From Paracoccus methylarcula (GTDB taxonomy: Bacteria > Pseudomonadota > Alphaproteobacteria > Rhodobacterales > Rhodobacteraceae), in assembly GCF_003007735.2 (NCBI RefSeq), contig NZ_PXNQ02000002.1, positions 186,001-250,000 of the forward strand: a DNA stretch of 64,000 nt, read 5' to 3'. A model generated the notes under the pieces. The model was given only the letters and a program-made list of their open reading frames with translations, was not told the origin of the DNA and made no database searches. A program made the translations under genes and the position numbers. Positions within the stretch are counted from its first letter, which is position 1. Each line of letters begins with the position of its first letter. Below, piece by piece: positions 7,871-20,207 of the stretch.

Positions 7871-8586
7871 CGCGCCAGATCATCCGGATCACCGGAGAGG
7901 ACCGGGTGGATTTCCTGCAAGGTCTCGTGACCAATGATGTCACCCGGGCGCCCTGCTGGGCGGCGCTTCTGACGCCGCAGGGCAAGTATCTGGCGGATTT
8001 CCTGGTGGTGCCGCAGGGCGACGCGCTGCTGATCGATATCCATGCCGATCTGGCCGAGGATCTGATCCGCCGTCTGACGCTTTACAAGCTGCGCTCGAAG
8101 GTCGCGCTCGAACCTGTCGCCATGACCGTCGCGCGCGGGACCGGCCCGGCCCCGGAAGGCGCGGTCTCCGATCCCCGGCACGAGGCGCTCGGCTGGCGTC
8201 TTTACGGCGGCACGGGCGATGATGGCAGCGATTGGAACGCGATCCGGGTGGCCCATACGATTCCCGAGACGCTGATCGAACTGATCCCGAATGAAACCTA
8301 TATCCTCGAAGCCGGGTTCGAGCGCCTGCATGGCGTCGATTTCCGCAAGGGCTGCTATGTCGGGCAAGAGGTCACCGCGCGGATGAAGCACAAGACCGAG
8401 CTGCGCAAGGGCCTGACGACCCTGCGGATCGAGGGCGAGGCTCCGGTCGGCACGCCGATCACCCGCGAGGGGCGCGAGGTCGGGACATTGTTCACCCAAG
8501 CGAACGGGCGCGGCATCGCCCATATCCGCTTCGACCGCGCGGGCGAGGGGATGGAGGCGGGCGCGGCCCGTGTCTTCGCCGAATGA
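7867..8586 (+). CDS. ygfZ: Folate-binding protein YgfZ (GcvT-like)
   Basis: The 239-aa protein carries the YgfZ hallmark KGCYVGQEVTARM at residues 161-173, with the conserved Cys163. An N-terminal GcvT-like segment VDFLQGLVTNDV lies at about 14-25. YgfZ uses tetrahydrofolate to assist repair or assembly of certain iron-sulfur enzymes, including MiaB-type tRNA modification. It starts inside the exporter stop (ATGA, 7867-7870) and overlaps dinB by four bases at its end, so the three genes are probably co-translated. Confidence 0.93.
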   Translation: MTRQIIRITGEDRVDFLQGLVTNDVTRAPCWAALLTPQGKYLADFLVVPQGDALLIDIHADLAEDLIRRLTLYKLRSKVALEPVAMTVARGTGPAPEGAVSDPRHEALGWRLYGGTGDDGSDWNAIRVAHTIPETLIELIPNETYILEAGFERLHGVDFRKGCYVGQEVTARMKHKTELRKGLTTLRIEGEAPVGTPITREGREVGTLFTQANGRGIAHIRFDRAGEGMEAGAARVFAE

Positions 8587-9698
8587 CGGACGGGGCCGAA
8601 GCGCCCCATGATGCCGGGCCCGAACGGGTCCGCAAGATCATCCATATCGACATGGATGCCTTCTATGCCTCGGTCGAGCAGCGCGATCACCCGGAACTGC
8701 GCGGCAAGCCCGTCGCGGTGGGCGGAGCGGCGCTGCGCGGCGTGGTGGCAGCGGCCAGTTACGAGGCGCGGGCCTATGGGGTGCGTTCGGCCATGCCTTC
8801 GGTCACGGCAAAGCGGCTCTGCCCGGACCTGATCTTCGTGCGCCACCGCTTTGACGTCTACCGCGCGGTCAGCGCCCAGATCCGCGATATTTTCCACGAT
8901 TACACGCCGCTGGTGGAACCCCTGTCGCTGGACGAGGCCTATCTGGACATGACCGACCATCTTTGGCCCGGCCAGACCGCCACTCAGGTTGCCCGCGAGA
9001 TCCGGGCGCGCATTCGCGAGACGACCGGACTAACCGCCAGCGCGGGCGTAAGCTATAACAAGTTCCTGGCGAAGCTGGCCTCGGACCAGAACAAGCCCGA
9101 TGGTCTTTGCGTCATCCCTCCCGGGCGCGGTGCCGATTTCGTGCTGACCCTGCCGGTCGGAAAATTCCACGGCATTGGCCCGGCCACGGCGGCAAAGATG
9201 CAGGCGATGGGCATCCATACCGGCGCCGATCTGCATGCGCAGGAACTGGATTTCCTGACCCGGCGTTTCGGCAAATCGGGGCGGTATTACTGGAATATCT
9301 CGCGCGGGATCGATCACCGCCGGGTCAGCCCCGACCGCATCCGCAAATCCGTGGGGGCCGAGAACACCTATTTCACCGACCTGATGACGCTGGAAGAGGC
9401 GCATGACGCCCTCGCGCCGCTGGCGGAGAAGGTCTGGCGACAAGTTTCCAGGAACGAACTGCAGGGCCGGACCGTGACAGTCAAGGTCAAGTTTTCGGAT
9501 TTCAAGCAGGTCACCCGCGCCCGAACCCTGCCGCATGCCGTGGAAACCGAGGCAGAGATGCTCGCGCTCTCCCGGGACCTGGCCGCGACCGTGCTGCCCG
9601 ACCCGCGCGGCGCCCGCCTGCTGGGCATCACCCTGTCGGGCTTTGAGCAGGACGAGAGCCGCGACGATGCCCAGCTCGACTTGTTCGAGGATCGCTAA
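8583..9698 (+). CDS. dinB: DNA polymerase IV (Y-family)
   Basis: The 371-aa translesion polymerase has catalytic residues D23 in HIDMDAFYASVEQ and D117-E118 in LSLDEAYLD. ASYEARAYGVRSAMP and TASAGVSYNKFLAKLASD are typical of DinB. The C-terminus ends QLDLFEDR, a beta-clamp-binding-like QLDLF. It copies damaged DNA at low fidelity in complex with the sliding clamp. It overlaps ygfZ as ATGA. No obvious LexA box lies directly upstream, since it is the third gene of a coupled group. Confidence 0.95.
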   Translation: MTDGAEAPHDAGPERVRKIIHIDMDAFYASVEQRDHPELRGKPVAVGGAALRGVVAAASYEARAYGVRSAMPSVTAKRLCPDLIFVRHRFDVYRAVSAQIRDIFHDYTPLVEPLSLDEAYLDMTDHLWPGQTATQVAREIRARIRETTGLTASAGVSYNKFLAKLASDQNKPDGLCVIPPGRGADFVLTLPVGKFHGIGPATAAKMQAMGIHTGADLHAQELDFLTRRFGKSGRYYWNISRGIDHRRVSPDRIRKSVGAENTYFTDLMTLEEAHDALAPLAEKVWRQVSRNELQGRTVTVKVKFSDFKQVTRARTLPHAVETEAEMLALSRDLAATVLPDPRGARLLGITLSGFEQDESRDDAQLDLFEDR

Positions 9699-9790
9699 AG
9701 TATTGCCAGCAAAAGTGGATACCGGTCTTGCGTCCGGAAATGCGCAGTAGAAACGCTGTAGGACCGGGACGGACGATCGGCCTGCCGTCT

Positions 9791-9812
9791 AGCTCTCTTC
9801 TTCACGCAAATA
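9791..9812 (-). repeat. Dispersed repeat (copy 2, minus strand)
   Basis: Read on the minus strand this is GGATATTTGCGTGAAGAAGA, one base different from the core of copy 1. It lies between convergent dinB and atoE. On that strand it follows a GC hairpin (9870-9887) by about 55 nt. Confidence 0.65.
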
Positions 9813-9869
9813 TCCTGCGGGGGGTTGCCGGCCGGTCGCGCCACTGGTTCGAGAGACCTGCCGGCAACG

Positions 9870-9887
9870 GGGGCGCAAAGCCCCCCG
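9870..9887. terminator. GC hairpin between dinB and atoE
   Basis: GGGGGC-GCAAA-GCCCCC forms a 6-bp stem between the convergent stops at 9698 and 9934, without a T-tract. It matches the G5C hairpin beside other copies of the dispersed repeat. Nothing else coding is seen in the 235-bp gap. Confidence 0.45.
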
Positions 9888-9933
9888 GCCATCGCGGGAC
9901 GCATCCTCCGATAGGTTTGACCATTCCACACGG

Positions 9934-11246
9934 TTACAGCAGATAAAGCAGCGCCCCGATGATGATCCCGGTGATCAGCAGTTGCACGACGCAGAACCCC
10001 ATGATGTCGCGTGCTTTCAGCCCGGCGATGCCCAGCATCGGCAGGGCCCAGAAGGGCTGCAGCAGGTTGGTCCAGGCATCGCCCCATGCGACTCCCATCA
10101 CGACGCGCGGGATATCGGCGCCCAGGGCCTCGGCTGCAGGCAGCATGACCGGTGCCTGCACCGCCCATTGCCCGCCGCCCGAGGGGACGAAGATATTGAC
10201 GATCCCGGCGCTGATGAAACTCCAGAACGGCAATGTCTGCGCGGTCGAGATCGACACGAACCATTCCGACAGGTTCGCGGCCAGCCCGCTATCGGTCATG
10301 ATCGCCATGATGCCGGCATAGAAGGGGAACTGGATCACGATCCCGGCGCCACCGCGCACGCCTTCGTCCAGCGCGCCCAGCAGGCTGCGGGCCGTGCCGT
10401 GGCAGAGGATGCCGAGGAACAGGAACAGGAAATTCACCACGTTCAGGTTGATGCCGCCGCCACCCGCGAAATAGAAGCCCAGCCAGATCAGCCCGGGCAC
10501 CCCGATCAGCCACATCAGGACGGGGCTGTTCTCCAGCCGCTCCGCCGGGGTTGCATCGGGGGGCAGGCGGCGGGACGGGGCGCCGCCGTCCAGCTTCGCC
10601 GGATCGATCAGCACCTGCTCATGTTCCAGCGGCATCATCAGCCGGTTGACCAGTGGCACCGTGATGACCAGTGCCAGGACGATCAGCAGATTCCAGGCCG
10701 AGAAAATCGTCCCCGATGTCGGGATCACCCCGATCTGCTCGGCGGTGAAATGCCCCTCGGTCGCGATGGTCAGCGGGATCGAGCCCGACAGCCCGCCATG
10801 CCAGATCACGAATCCGGAATAGGCCGCGGCCACCAGCAGCCGGTAATCCACCCGGATCTGCGCGCCAGCTCCTTGGCGAAGATCGCACCCACGACAAGGC
10901 CGAACCCCCAGTTCAGCCAGCTTGCCGCCAGCGACACGAGCGTGACAAGGATGATGGCCGAGCCCCGCGATGTCGCCAGCCCCGCGATGGCCGCCAGCAG
11001 CCGCCTGACCGGCGGTGAACTGGCCAGGATGAATCCGGTCACCAGGACCAGCAGCATCTGCATGGCGAATTGCAGCAAGGCCCAGAAACCGTTGCCCCAC
11101 ATCTCGACCAGTGCGACCGGGGATGTGCCCTGCGTGACGATGGCCGCCAGGGCGGCCAGCAGGGTCAGGACGATGACGAAGATGAAGGCATCGGGCAGCC
11201 AGCGCTCCATAAGACGGGTGGCTGGCCGGGAAAGGGCTCTGAGCAT
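9934..11246 (-). CDS. atoE: Short-chain fatty acid transporter AtoE-like, single-base frameshift near 10860
   Basis: The start is ATG 11246 (MLRALSRPATRLMERWLPDAF) with a strong GGAGGAGA ribosome binding site. The N-terminal third reads cleanly to FAKELARR. The rest, from IRVDYRLLVAAAYSGFVIWHG to the stop, is in another frame, and the switch lies at about 10858-10866. Adding one base restores a 437-aa membrane protein with many TM helices and the family blocks GLSGSIPLT and FVPSGGGQWAVQAPV. AtoE proteins carry short-chain fatty acids such as acetoacetate or butyrate. It lies 82 bp downstream of the secretion adaptor gene and may be transcribed separately. Confidence 0.85.
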
Positions 11247-11328
11247 TGGCAATCTCCTCCGGAATTGATGACCGGAGGGTGAGATGGCAGGGACGAAAAG
11301 ACAACCCGTCCCTTGCATTATATGCAGG

Positions 11329-12657
11329 TCAACTTTCCCGGAATGCGCGGTTGAAGTAATCCATCAGCGGTTTCAGCAGATAGGCCATGGGGCTGCGCTC
11401 GCCGGTCTGGATATAGACTTCGACCGGCATGCCGGGGATCAGGGCCAATTCGCCCAGCTTGTCCAGTTCCTCGGGCGGGATGGTGACCTCGGCGCGGTAA
11501 TAGGGCGCGCGGGTCGCCTCGTCGATCAGCGCATCGGCCGAGACCCGCAGCAGCCTGCCGCTGATCTCGGGCGTGGTCCGCGACGAGAAGGCGGCAAAGC
11601 GCAGCGCCACGGGCTGGCCGGGCCGCAACTCGTCGACATTGATCGTGGCGATGCGCGCACCGATCACCAGCGGCCGGTCCTGCGGCACGATATACATCAG
11701 CGGATCGGCGGCCCGGATGACCGAACGTGGCGTGGTGACCTTCAGGTCATAGACGATGCCGCCCGCGGGCGCGCGCAATTCCAGCCGATCGATCTGTTCG
11801 ATCAGGCTGCGGCGGCGCTCGGCCAGTTCCAGTTCGCGGTAACCAAGGTCGCGTAACTCGGTCTCGGCCTCCTCGCGGCGTTGGGCGGTCATCCGCAGGC
11901 GCTGCACGTCCAGCTCGGTCTGGCGCGTTTCGGCCGCGGCGCGATTGGCCTGCAACTCGCCGATCTGGCCGTTGATCCGCGCCGCCTCGCGCCGCAGGGC
12001 CAGCACGCGGGAGGCCTGAGCCAGGCCGCGATCCAGCAGCGATTGCTGGTCGGTCAATTCCTGCCCGATCAACTCGCGCTGCTCGGCCAGGGCGGCAAGC
12101 TGGGCATCGATACCGGTGACCTGCGAGTTCACCTGCTGGGATTGCTTCGCCAATTGCTCCAGCGATTGGTGAAGCGTGTCGCGGCGGGCGGTGAACAGGC
12201 TTTCCTGGCCCGCGACCAGCTTGGCCAGCTTGGGATCCTGGCCGGCGCTTTCCAGCAATTCATCCGGAAAATCGGGCGCCTCGGCATCGGCACGCTCGGC
12301 CTCCAGCCGGCCCCGGCGGGCGAGGATCTCGAAATACTGGCCCTCGACGATGGCCAGTTCGGTCATCAGCAGCGTGCCGTCCAGCCGCAGCAGGACCTGC
12401 CCGGCGGCCACGGTTTCGCCCTCTTCGACCGGGATTTCCTCGACCACGCCGCCATCGGGATGCTGAACGACCTGCCGCTGCTGCTGCACCTCGACCTGTC
12501 CTGGTGCGACCACAGCACCGGCGATGCGGCTCTGGAAGGCCCAGACCCCGAAGCCGCCGAACAGCAGGATGATCGCGAAAATCCCGAGCATCAGGGAGCC
12601 CCGGACCGACCACCGCTCTGGCTGGGCGCGGTGCCGGGATCGGTCCTGTCCGTTCAT
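11329..12657 (-). CDS. Type I secretion membrane-fusion protein, HlyD/PrtE family
   Basis: The 442-aa periplasmic adaptor has one TM helix at about residues 21-42 after a short cytosolic tail. A lipoyl-like half (VEVQQQRQVVQHPDGGVV-EIPV-EGE) follows, then a long coiled coil at about 105-270 rich in Glu, Gln and Arg. The second half-motif (LELRAPAGGIVYDL) and the C-terminal beta domain come last. Its ATG overlaps the stop of the ATPase gene by four bases. It should link the inner-membrane ATPase to a TolC-type outer-membrane channel. No secreted substrate or TolC gene is adjacent. Confidence 0.92.
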   Translation of the reverse strand: MNGQDRSRHRAQPERWSVRGSLMLGIFAIILLFGGFGVWAFQSRIAGAVVAPGQVEVQQQRQVVQHPDGGVVEEIPVEEGETVAAGQVLLRLDGTLLMTELAIVEGQYFEILARRGRLEAERADAEAPDFPDELLESAGQDPKLAKLVAGQESLFTARRDTLHQSLEQLAKQSQQVNSQVTGIDAQLAALAEQRELIGQELTDQQSLLDRGLAQASRVLALRREAARINGQIGELQANRAAAETRQTELDVQRLRMTAQRREEAETELRDLGYRELELAERRRSLIEQIDRLELRAPAGGIVYDLKVTTPRSVIRAADPLMYIVPQDRPLVIGARIATINVDELRPGQPVALRFAAFSSRTTPEISGRLLRVSADALIDEATRAPYYRAEVTIPPEELDKLGELALIPGMPVEVYIQTGERSPMAYLLKPLMDYFNRAFRES

Positions 12658-14411
12658 GCCACGCCTCCCCGGTCGCCGGCCTTCCGGGCATTGAGGATCT
12701 GGGCCGAATTCTGCACCATCTCCTTGAGCACGGCGTCACGCGGGCCGAGAGCGCGGCGGGTGCCCTGTTCCAGCACCATCAGGAACTCGCATTCGGTGAT
12801 CGCCGCCGGGCGATGGGCCATGATGATCACCGCCCCGCCCTGGGCCTTGATCCGCCGGATCGCCTGGTTCAGCGCCTCGGAGCCCTGGTTGTCGAGATTG
12901 GAATTCGGCTCGTCCAGGACCAGCAGCACCGGGTCGGGATAGAGCGCGCGGGCAAGGCCTATGCGCTGCACCTGGCCGCCCGACAGCCGCCCGCCGGTCT
13001 GGCTGATCCTTGTGTCATAGCCGTCCGGCAGATCGAGGATCATCTGATGCGCCGCCGCCGCCTTGGCCGCGTTCACCACCCGCGCGGGATCGGGATCGGG
13101 CGCAAGGCGGGCGATATTCTCGGCGATGGTGCCGTCGAACAGCGTCACCTGCTGGGGCAGATAGCCGATCAGGCTGCCCAGCACATCCGGCTGATACTGG
13201 TCCAGCGGAGCGCTTCCAAGGCGGATCGAGCCGGTTGCCAGCGGCCAGGCCCCGATCAGGGCCCGCGCCAGGGTCGATTTTCCGGCCCCCGAAGGCCCGA
13301 TCACGCCAAGCGCCTGCCCGGGTTCAAGCCCGAAGCTGACGCCACGCAACGCCGGCCTGTCCTGACCGGGAGCCACCACGCTGACCTGCCGCGCCTCGAT
13401 CCGTGCGGTTGGCCGGGGCAGCGGAGTCTGCGGCGTTTCGGGAGGATGCTTGCTCAGCAGCCGGGCGAGGCGTTCGCGCCCGTCCTGTGCCGCCTGGACC
13501 AGGGCCCATCCGCCGACCAGCTGCTCGACCGGGGCGAGGGCGCGGCCCATCATGATCGAGGCGGCGATCATCGCGCCGGGCGTCAGTTCCTCGCGCAGGA
13601 CCAGCCAGGCCCCCGCCGCCAGCATCGCGCTTTGCAGAAATAGCCGGAAACTGCGGGAGAACACGGTGAAACCGGCGGAAAGATCGGCGCCGCGCACGGC
13701 CTGGTCCTGGGCCTCGCCTCGCAGTTTCCGCCAGCGGGCAAAACTCGCCCCGCGCATGCCGAGCGCGCCGATCACCTCCCCCTCGTTATGGTAGAGATCG
13801 GACATCCGCTGCGCCTGGTTCGAGGCGATTGCCGATTCCCGCAGCGGCGCCTTGGAGAAAATCCGGTTGGCGATGGTCGAGACGACCAGGATCACCCCGC
13901 CGATCGTGGCCACGACCCCCAGCAGGGGATGAAAGATATAGACCGCCGCCAGGAAGACCGGCGCCCATGGCAGGTCGAAGATCGCCAGCAGCACGGGAGA
14001 GCCCATGAAGCGCTGCATCGCGTCCAGATCGCGCATGCCGCTGGCCGTCGCGGCGGGATCGTTGCCCGCCATGGCGCCTTCGCGCAGCGCCGCATCAAAG
14101 ACCCGGGGCTCCATCCGGTCCTGGAACCGGGCCGCGATGCGCTGCGACACCCGGTTGCGGGCCAGGTCGATGATGCCCATGAACAGGAACAGGAAGACGA
14201 CCAGGACGAACAGGGCCGTCAGCGTCTCGACCGAGCGCGAGCCAAGCACCCGGTCATAGACCTGCAGCATGAACAGCGGCCCGGTCAGCATCAGCAGGTT
14301 GACGGCAGCCGAGAATATCCCGACCGCGACCAGCAGGGAAAACCCGGGCGAGCTGGCGCGGCGCAGCTCGCCTTGGCCGTCATGGGGGCCGGAATGCCTG
14401 CTCATCCGCAT
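12654..14411 (-). CDS. Type I secretion system ATPase/permease, PrtD family
   Basis: The 585-aa protein has a TM domain (about residues 25-310) with LLMLTGPLFMLQVYDRVLGSRS, typical of type I secretion permeases and lacking an N-terminal C39 peptidase domain. The ATPase has Walker A GPSGAGKST, signature LSGGQVQRIGLARAL, Walker B VLLVLDEPNSNLD and switch His MAHRP. It exports RTX-type or similar proteins with C-terminal signals. The alternative start two codons in (14405) is possible because neither has a strong ribosome binding site. Confidence 0.92.
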   Translation of the reverse strand: MRMSRHSGPHDGQGELRRASSPGFSLLVAVGIFSAAVNLLMLTGPLFMLQVYDRVLGSRSVETLTALFVLVVFLFLFMGIIDLARNRVSQRIAARFQDRMEPRVFDAALREGAMAGNDPAATASGMRDLDAMQRFMGSPVLLAIFDLPWAPVFLAAVYIFHPLLGVVATIGGVILVVSTIANRIFSKAPLRESAIASNQAQRMSDLYHNEGEVIGALGMRGASFARWRKLRGEAQDQAVRGADLSAGFTVFSRSFRLFLQSAMLAAGAWLVLREELTPGAMIAASIMMGRALAPVEQLVGGWALVQAAQDGRERLARLLSKHPPETPQTPLPRPTARIEARQVSVVAPGQDRPALRGVSFGLEPGQALGVIGPSGAGKSTLARALIGAWPLATGSIRLGSAPLDQYQPDVLGSLIGYLPQQVTLFDGTIAENIARLAPDPDPARVVNAAKAAAAHQMILDLPDGYDTRISQTGGRLSGGQVQRIGLARALYPDPVLLVLDEPNSNLDNQGSEALNQAIRRIKAQGGAVIIMAHRPAAITECEFLMVLEQGTRRALGPRDAVLKEMVQNSAQILNARKAGDRGGVA

Positions 14412-14577
14412 GTTTCACTCATGACAAGGTGGTTCTATCCGTATCAATACAGACGCAGGCAGATGCCGCAATCCCATTTGAGGTGCCGGGAGGGCGGCAG
14501 CGCCTATGATATGTTCTGGGTCCGAAAGATTAGGAATGTCTTACGCTTTCCGGGAACATTGGGCATTTACCGGAAAG

Positions 14578-14612
14578 ACCGGGGCGATCACCGATCCGGT
14601 GATCGCCCCGGT
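14578..14612 (-). terminator. Terminator after secA
   Basis: A perfect 15-bp stem, ACCGGGGCGATCACC (14578-14592) and its complement (14598-14612), has a 5-nt loop. It lies 67 bp beyond the secA stop. On the minus strand it is followed by CTTTCC, a weak T-rich tail. Confidence 0.7.
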
Positions 14613-14678
14613 TTCCATGATTGTCATTGCGGCAGGTTGCCGCTCAACCGAACGGGCCCGCAGTAGCGGAACACCGGG

Positions 14679-17396
<2,718 letters not shown>

Positions 17397-17601
17397 GTTA
17401 CCTTCACAGTCACGTTGTTGGGAAAGGCTGTTACGAATGGGCCACTTGCCCGTACCTGCCGCATTGCCGTATCAGGGGCCTGAACGAAACGCGGCGGCGG
17501 CGCCTTCCACGGTTGCGTGGGATGTATGCCCGGCTTGCCTGACTGTCAACGCTGGCCCTTCCCCGCTCGGGGATTCGGGTGTGACTAACAAAGGAAATTT
17601 C

Positions 17602-18447
17602 ATGCTGAAACCTTCGATTCTGGCCGCTTTCGTGATCGCGGCGCCGATGATGGTGCCCGCCACCCTGATGGCCGAGGAAAGCAATGCCGATACCGTCGTC
17701 GCCACCGTGAACGATCAGCCGATCACGTTGGGCCAGATGATCGTGATGAAGCAGTCGATGCAGGATCCGCAGATGGCCGAGCTGCCCGATCAGGCGGTAT
17801 GGGACCTGTTGCTGGACCAGTTGATCCGCCAGACGGCGGTGGCCGAGAATGGCAAGGAGAATGCCGGTGTCCGCGCGCAGCTGGAGCTTCAGCGCCGCAA
17901 TACGCTGGCCGCCGCAGCCGTGACCGAATTGTCCGGCGGCGAGCCCACGGATGAGGAAATCCAGGCTGAATATGACGAGCTTTTCGCCGATGCCGAGGCA
18001 ACAACCGAATTTTCGGCCGCCCATATCCTCGTGGAAACCGAGGAGAAGGCGAAGGAGTTGAAGAAGGAACTGGATGAGGGTGCCGATTTCGGCACGCTGG
18101 CCGAAGAGAACTCGACCGGTCCGAGCGGGCCGAACAAGGGTGACCTGGGCTGGTTCGCCGCCGACCAGATGGTTCCGCCCTTTGCCGAGGCCGTGAAGGC
18201 GATGGAGCCGGGACAGGTTTCCGATCCCGTCCAGACCGATTTCGGCTGGCATATCATCAAGTTGAACGAAACCCGCGTGAAAGAGGCTCCGAAGCTGGAA
18301 GAAATCCGCGAGCAATTGGTGCAAAAGATCCGCCGCGACAAGATCGAGGCCGAGATCGAGCGTGTGTCGACCGAGGCCAAGGTCGAGAAAACCGAGGGCA
18401 TCGATCCGGCGCTGCTGAACAAGGCCGAATTGCTGGAGGCTGAATAA
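17602..18447 (+). CDS. Periplasmic parvulin-type peptidyl-prolyl isomerase
   Basis: The start is ATG 17602 with AAAGGAAA upstream. Of 281 aa, the first about 23 form a signal peptide (MLKPSILAAFVIAAPMMVPA, then LMAEE). A SurA/PrsA-like N-domain (about 30-130) precedes the parvulin domain with FSAAHILVETEEKA, ENSTGPSGPNKGDLGWF and VQTDFGWHIIKL. It should help fold exported proteins, in keeping with its position divergent from secA. argJ begins 2 nt after its stop, with the argJ ribosome binding site (GGAGG) inside this gene. Confidence 0.93.
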   Translation: MLKPSILAAFVIAAPMMVPATLMAEESNADTVVATVNDQPITLGQMIVMKQSMQDPQMAELPDQAVWDLLLDQLIRQTAVAENGKENAGVRAQLELQRRNTLAAAAVTELSGGEPTDEEIQAEYDELFADAEATTEFSAAHILVETEEKAKELKKELDEGADFGTLAEENSTGPSGPNKGDLGWFAADQMVPPFAEAVKAMEPGQVSDPVQTDFGWHIIKLNETRVKEAPKLEEIREQLVQKIRRDKIEAEIERVSTEAKVEKTEGIDPALLNKAELLEAE

Positions 18448-18449
18448 TC

Positions 18450-19703
18450 ATGGGTGAGGCGGGGCTTCCCGTATCGCCCCTGGCACCGGCGGCGTTTCCG
18501 GACCTGCCGGTGATCGAGGGCGTCGAGTTCGCCAGCGCCGCGGCGGGGGTGAAATACCGGGGCCGCACCGATGTGACCCTGATCCGCATCGCCGAAGGCG
18601 CGCAGATTGCCGGGGCCTTCACCCGGTCGGCGACCCGCGCGGCCTGCGTGCTGGACAACCAGGCCAAGCTGGCCCGGGGCGGTTCCGCCGATGCGGGCGC
18701 GGCGATCATCGTGAATTCCGGCAATGCCAATGCCTTCACCGGCGCGCGCGGCCAGGAATCGGTCGATGCCGTGACCGGAGCCGTGGCGGCGGAGCTGGGC
18801 ATTCCCGCCACGCATGTGTTCTCTTCCTCGACCGGGGTGATCGGAGAGCCGCTGCCGCATGAGCGGATCGTGGCGATCATTGGCGATCTGTCCCGCAAGC
18901 TCGATCCGGCTGGCGCGGCGGATGCCGCTCGCGCCATCATGACCACGGATACCTTTCCCAAGGGCGCCTCGGCCACTCTCGCCGGGGACGGCGGAGAGAT
19001 CCGCATCACCGGCATCGCCAAGGGATCGGGCATGATCGCGCCCGATATGGCGACGATGCTGGTCTATATCTTTACCGACGCGAAAATCGCCGCGCCGCTG
19101 CTGCAAGAGGTGCTGGATTCCGGCCTTGGCGCGACGTTCAACGCGATCACCGTGGATAGCGACACTTCCACCTCGGATGCGCTGATCCTGGCGGCGACGG
19201 GTCGCAGCGCGGCGGCCGAGATCACTTCGCTGGACAGTCCGGCGGGGCAGGCTTTTGCGGGGGCGCTACAGGATGTCATGCGCGAGCTGGCGCATCTGGT
19301 GGTGCGTGACGGCGAGGGGGCGACGAAATTCGTCGAGGTCCGGGTGACCGGCGCGGCATCGGATAGCGATGCGAAAAAGGTCGCCCGCGCCATTGCCGAT
19401 TCGCCATTGGTCAAGACCGCCATCGCGGGCGAGGACGCGAATTGGGGCCGCATCGTCATGGCGGTCGGCAAATCAGGGGCCGAGGCCGATCGCGACAGGC
19501 TGACCATCCGCTTTGGCGACATGATCCTGGCCGAGAATGGCTGGCGGGCCGAGAATTACGATGAAGACAGGGCCAGCGACTACATGAAGAACCAGGAATT
19601 GCTGATCGCTGTCGATCTGGGGCTGGGGCAGGGGGCGCAGACCATGTGGACCTGCGACCTGACCCATGGCTATATCGATATCAACGCCGATTACCGCTCG
19701 TGA
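18450..19703 (+). CDS. argJ: Bifunctional ornithine acetyltransferase / N-acetylglutamate synthase
   Basis: The 417-aa ArgJ recycles the acetyl group from N-acetylornithine to glutamate in arginine synthesis. The self-processing site AxxATML appears as APDMATMLVYIFTDA, where the Thr becomes the N-terminal nucleophile of the beta chain. Other blocks are NSGNANAFTG, FSSSTGVIGEPL and GEDANWGRI. It sits between the parvulin gene and mutT. Its stop overlaps the mutT start as TGATG. Confidence 0.96.
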   Translation: MGEAGLPVSPLAPAAFPDLPVIEGVEFASAAAGVKYRGRTDVTLIRIAEGAQIAGAFTRSATRAACVLDNQAKLARGGSADAGAAIIVNSGNANAFTGARGQESVDAVTGAVAAELGIPATHVFSSSTGVIGEPLPHERIVAIIGDLSRKLDPAGAADAARAIMTTDTFPKGASATLAGDGGEIRITGIAKGSGMIAPDMATMLVYIFTDAKIAAPLLQEVLDSGLGATFNAITVDSDTSTSDALILAATGRSAAAEITSLDSPAGQAFAGALQDVMRELAHLVVRDGEGATKFVEVRVTGAASDSDAKKVARAIADSPLVKTAIAGEDANWGRIVMAVGKSGAEADRDRLTIRFGDMILAENGWRAENYDEDRASDYMKNQELLIAVDLGLGQGAQTMWTCDLTHGYIDINADYRS

Positions 19704-20101
19704 TGAAAACGGTTCTTGTCGCTGCCGTCGCGCTGATCGACACTGACGGGCGCGTGCTGCTGGCGCAGCGCCCCGAGGGCAAATCCATGGCCGGGCTGTG
19801 GGAGTTTCCGGGCGGCAAGGTCGAGCCCGGAGAGACGCCGGAAGCCGCGCTTATTCGCGAATTGCATGAAGAACTTGGGATAGACACCTGGCAATCCTGC
19901 CTCGCTCCGCTGAGTTTCGCCAGCCATGGCTACGAGGATTTCCACCTGCTGATGCCGCTATATGCATGCCGCAAATGGAATGGCGTGGCGCGTCCGCAGG
20001 AGGGGCAGAACCTGACATGGGTCCACGCGCGGGACTTGCGCAATTATCCGATGCCACCGGCCGATATTCCGCTGCTTCCGATCTTGCAGATGTGGCTTTG
20101 A
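19703..20101 (+). CDS. mutT: 8-oxo-dGTP pyrophosphatase MutT
   Basis: The 132-aa NUDIX hydrolase has a canonical box, GGKVEPGETPEAALIREL followed by HEELGI (GX5EX7REUXEEXGU), at about residues 37-59. It begins at ATG 19703 inside the argJ stop (TGATG). MutT removes oxidised 8-oxo-dGTP from the nucleotide pool. The length and the short N-terminus (MKTVLVAAVALID) match MutT rather than a longer NUDIX paralogue. Confidence 0.92.
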   Translation: MKTVLVAAVALIDTDGRVLLAQRPEGKSMAGLWEFPGGKVEPGETPEAALIRELHEELGIDTWQSCLAPLSFASHGYEDFHLLMPLYACRKWNGVARPQEGQNLTWVHARDLRNYPMPPADIPLLPILQMWL

Positions 20102-20207
20102 TACATCTTTAGGTAGAATTTCCTCCGCCTTAGATGTGATTTTAGCAATAATTCGCTTCACTCGTGGAGAATGATGGGCAATTATCGGCTTATCGAGGAG
20201 GAGTGTC

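Noticed and set aside
9699..9933. tRNA-like GGTTCGA sequence near 9849
   Set aside because: No cloverleaf arms or anticodon stem fit around it.
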